NCBI GenBank assembly: GCA_021826255.1
Contig: JAKBAZ010000078.1
Span: 1 to 6,476, forward strand
Source of the DNA: Actinomycetes bacterium
Lineage (GTDB): Bacteria > Actinomycetota > Acidimicrobiia > Acidimicrobiales > RAAP-2
DNA length: 6,476 nt
Reading direction: 5' to 3'
Under the pieces are notes generated by a model. That model did no database searches and had not been told where the DNA came from. It saw only the letters and a list, made by a program, of their open reading frames with translations. A program made the translations under genes and the position numbers. This document shows positions 5,010-6,476 of the stretch, piece after piece (the first letter of the stretch is position 1; every line of letters starts with the position of its first letter).

Positions 5010-5492
5010 ATGGAGCGCGAAGTCCTCACCTACGACACCTTCGGACGAGCAACGCGGGAGCTGGCTCTCCGGATTGCCGACGACAACTTTCGACCCGACG
5101 TCATCTTGTCCATCGCTCGAGGCGGATTCTTCCTCGGGGCCGCCCTCGGCTACGCGCTTGACGTGAAGAACGCCTTCATGATCTCGGTGGAGTTCTACAC
5201 CGGAGTAGACGAACGACTCGCCGTCCCCGTGGTGTTGCCCCCCGTGCCGAACAAGGTGGATTTTTCCGGGCTCAACGTGTTGATCGCCGACGACGTGGCC
5301 GACTCCGGTGAGACCCTCAAGCTGGTGCGAGACTTTGTCGCGGGCGAGGTCCTAGAGGTTCGTTCGGCGGTCCTCTACGAGAAGCCTCGTTCGGTCATTA
5401 CGCCGGACTACGCCTGGCGCACGACGGAGCGCTGGATTGACTTTCCCTGGTCGAGCGAAGGTCCCGTGGTGGGCCACGGTCTTCACCATTAG
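5010..5492 (+). CDS. purine-type phosphoribosyltransferase (type I PRTase)
   Basis: The product is 160 residues, the usual size of xanthine-guanine or hypoxanthine-type PRTases. The PRPP-binding signature is V90-LIADDVADSGETL103, with the acidic pair D94-D95 and the DSGET loop that holds the 5-phosphate. The pyrophosphate loop is A36-RGG39, and the hydrophobic start MEREVLTYDTF is typical of actinobacterial members. The aromatic C-terminal segment ERWIDFPW resembles the base-binding end of XGPRT-like enzymes. These transfer phosphoribose from PRPP to a purine base in nucleotide salvage in the cytoplasm. Which base is used cannot be told from the sequence. The ATG has no Shine-Dalgarno sequence and sits just after a -10-like box, suggesting near-leaderless expression. 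The TAG stop overlaps the TAA stop of the convergent VOC gene at 5489-5492. Confidence 0.88.
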   Translation: MEREVLTYDTFGRATRELALRIADDNFRPDVILSIARGGFFLGAALGYALDVKNAFMISVEFYTGVDERLAVPVVLPPVPNKVDFSGLNVLIADDVADSGETLKLVRDFVAGEVLEVRSAVLYEKPRSVITPDYAWRTTERWIDFPWSSEGPVVGHGLHH

Positions 5493-5914
5493 GGCTCGAG
5501 TGACCGACTGAACTCCCAGGCGTACCCGTCGAGGTCGAGAACGTGCGCCGTGCGCCGTCCCCAGGGCTGATCGGTGGGCTCACTGAGGACGACCGCACCG
5601 TGGCGTCGGGCGTGGTCGAGAGCGGCGTCAACGTCGCTGACGAAGAGGTTGAGGACGACGGGGGGATGAGCCGGGTTGCCCGACGAGGGGATCAACCCGG
5701 CGAAGAGTCGCTCGCCCGCCGCCACGGTGACGAGGAGCACGATGTCCTCACCCACCCCGAGTACGGCGCCGTCCTCGTCGAGGTGGCGAATCTCTAACCC
5801 GAGGACGTCGCGCGCGAAACAGCTCGAGGACTCAGAGTCGTGAACGAAGAGTACGGGTGGGCCAAGACGTAGACCGGTCGGGGCGACGGGGGTGTTCTCG
5901 ATGGGCTCACCCAC
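5489..5914 (-). CDS. VOC superfamily (glyoxalase/bleomycin resistance/dioxygenase fold) protein
   Basis: The product is 141 residues from a GTG at 5914-5912, one VOC domain made of two beta-alpha-beta-beta-beta units. The first unit runs through PPVLFVHD (19-26) and FARDVLGLEI (33-42). The second has VVLNLFVSDVDAALDHARRHGA (86-107, given here as landmarks V86, D94, D96 and G106) and ends in the hallmark GRRTAHVLDLDG followed by YAWEF with E134, the usual last metal ligand. No histidine or glutamate pattern tells glyoxalase I from resistance or dioxygenase subfamilies, so the substrate is unknown. The chosen start overlaps the end of the upstream flavoprotein gene by 8 bases, indicating translational coupling. 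The frame is open up to 5974, but those 20 codons encode an unconserved Arg/Ser-rich stretch inside the upstream gene. The gene is convergent with the phosphoribosyltransferase and shares stop-codon bases with it. Confidence 0.8.
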   Translation of the reverse strand: MGEPIENTPVAPTGLRLGPPVLFVHDSESSSCFARDVLGLEIRHLDEDGAVLGVGEDIVLLVTVAAGERLFAGLIPSSGNPAHPPVVLNLFVSDVDAALDHARRHGAVVLSEPTDQPWGRRTAHVLDLDGYAWEFSRSLEP

Positions 5915-6476
5915 CGGAACGCTCGAGCGCGTCGAGGTACCGACGAATCTGCAGCGCGACGGCCGCTCCCTCACCCACCGCGGAGGCGAGTTGCTTGGTG
6001 GACCCGGAACGCACGTCTCCGGCGGCGAAGACGCCCTCGAGAGAGGTGGCCTGGCCGTCCCTCGTGACGATGAAGCCCCGTTCGTCGACGTCGACGAGAT
6101 CTCGAACGAGCGAGGTGTTCGGCTCGAGACCCACGAAGACGAACGCTCCTGCAGCTTCTAGGCGCTCGTCGCCCGCGGGACCCGAAATGCTGACGGCGTG
6201 GAGCCGTCCGGCGTCGTCGGCGTGGAACGCGGAGACCTGGGAGGAGAGTTTGACGGAGATGGACGCGTGAGAGTTCACCCGGTCCTGGAGCAGGCGAGAG
6301 GCGCTGAGCTCGGGAGCGGCCTGAACGATGGTGATGTGTCGAGCGAACTGGGTGAGAAAGAGCCCCTCCTCGAGGGCGCTGTTACCTCCGCCCACCACCA
6401 CCAGATTCTCCGCGCCCTCGTAAAAGGGCCCGTCGCAGGTCGCACAGAAGTGCACTCCCGCCCCGATGAGATCGTC
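5907..6476 (-). CDS. thioredoxin-reductase-like FAD/NAD(P) disulfide oxidoreductase, 5' end outside window
   Basis: Only the last 189 or so residues are visible. Reading continues upstream from the GTG codon at 6455 (DDLIGAGVHFCATCDG), so that codon is internal and the true start is beyond the right edge. The redox-active C-A-T-C of thioredoxin reductases is intact. It is followed by a nucleotide-binding VVVGGGNSALEEG motif and the C-terminal FAD motif VFAAGDV with KQLASAVGEGAAVA. Such enzymes pass electrons from NADPH through FAD to a disulfide partner. Oddity: where NADPH-dependent TrxB has HRRxxxR, this protein reads VQAAPELSA, so binding of the NADPH 2'-phosphate looks altered. I recall the pattern (EEGLFLTQFA, then LLQ) from the subgroup that often carries an N-terminal cyclic-nucleotide-binding or regulator domain, which cannot be checked here. 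It is coupled to the VOC gene by an 8-base overlap. No thioredoxin gene is visible. Confidence 0.85.
   Translation of the reverse strand, partial: DDLIGAGVHFCATCDGPFYEGAENLVVVGGGNSALEEGLFLTQFARHITIVQAAPELSASRLLQDRVNSHASISVKLSSQVSAFHADDAGRLHAVSISGPAGDERLEAAGAFVFVGLEPNTSLVRDLVDVDERGFIVTRDGQATSLEGVFAAGDVRSGSTKQLASAVGEGAAVALQIRRYLDALERSGG

Noticed and set aside
5857..6270. A 137-codon plus-strand frame opposite the flavoprotein
   Set aside because: It is an antisense shadow of the thioredoxin-reductase-like gene, Ser/Arg/Thr-rich and without recognisable motifs.
1..6476. CRISPR arrays, tRNA or rRNA genes, insertion sequences, prophage or toxin-antitoxin genes
   Set aside because: No regularly spaced repeats, cloverleaf-like sequences, transposase motifs or terminal inverted repeats were seen. 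The window is almost fully occupied by conserved metabolic genes.

Overview
This is a gene-dense, GC-rich stretch of an actinobacterial chromosome. The evidence is frequent GTG starts (5 of the 7 genes whose start lies in the window and can be set, plus the HD gene, use GTG or ATG with GTG in the majority), heavy CTC/GTC/CGA codon use, a mycothiol-dependent-type maleylpyruvate isomerase family protein (mycothiol is an actinobacterial thiol), and an actinobacterial-type secreted phosphodiester glycosidase-family protein. An acidimicrobial-type lineage is my best guess, from recollection of similar protein subfamilies rather than from a search. I see no mobile elements, RNA genes or CRISPR arrays.

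Left part, minus strand (1-1843): a phosphonate monoester hydrolase (PMH) of the formylglycine sulfatase / alkaline phosphatase superfamily is followed, through a 4-base GTGA stop/start overlap, by an HD-domain protein that closely resembles the PhnZ/TmpB mixed-valent di-iron oxygenases, which cleave C-P bonds. The second gene runs off the left edge. Together they suggest hydrolysis of phosphonate esters and then oxidative release of phosphate.

Middle, plus strand (1978-3562): divergent from the PMH gene is a secreted NAGPA-domain (phosphodiester glycosidase family) protein, followed 10 bases later by a class I SAM-dependent methyltransferase. The methyltransferase ends tail-to-tail with a minus-strand MDMPI/DinB-like protein (3559-4194), the two stop codons sharing bases.

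Right part: a secreted protein of unknown function (4277-4960) and a purine-type phosphoribosyltransferase (5010-5492) lie on the plus strand. The latter again ends tail-to-tail, with the same shared-stop geometry, against a minus-strand operon of a thioredoxin-reductase-like flavoprotein (runs off the right edge) and a VOC/glyoxalase-fold protein (5489-5914).

Non-coding DNA is limited to two divergent promoter regions (1844-1977 and 4195-4276), a 49-base gap before the phosphoribosyltransferase, and a 10-base gap at 2923-2932. No gene-free stretch exceeds 300 bases. The most interesting idea is that the PMH, the PhnZ-like oxygenase and the divergent phosphodiester glycosidase form a small scavenging module for esterified or sugar-linked phosphonates. 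The first two genes support this well; the link to the third is inference.
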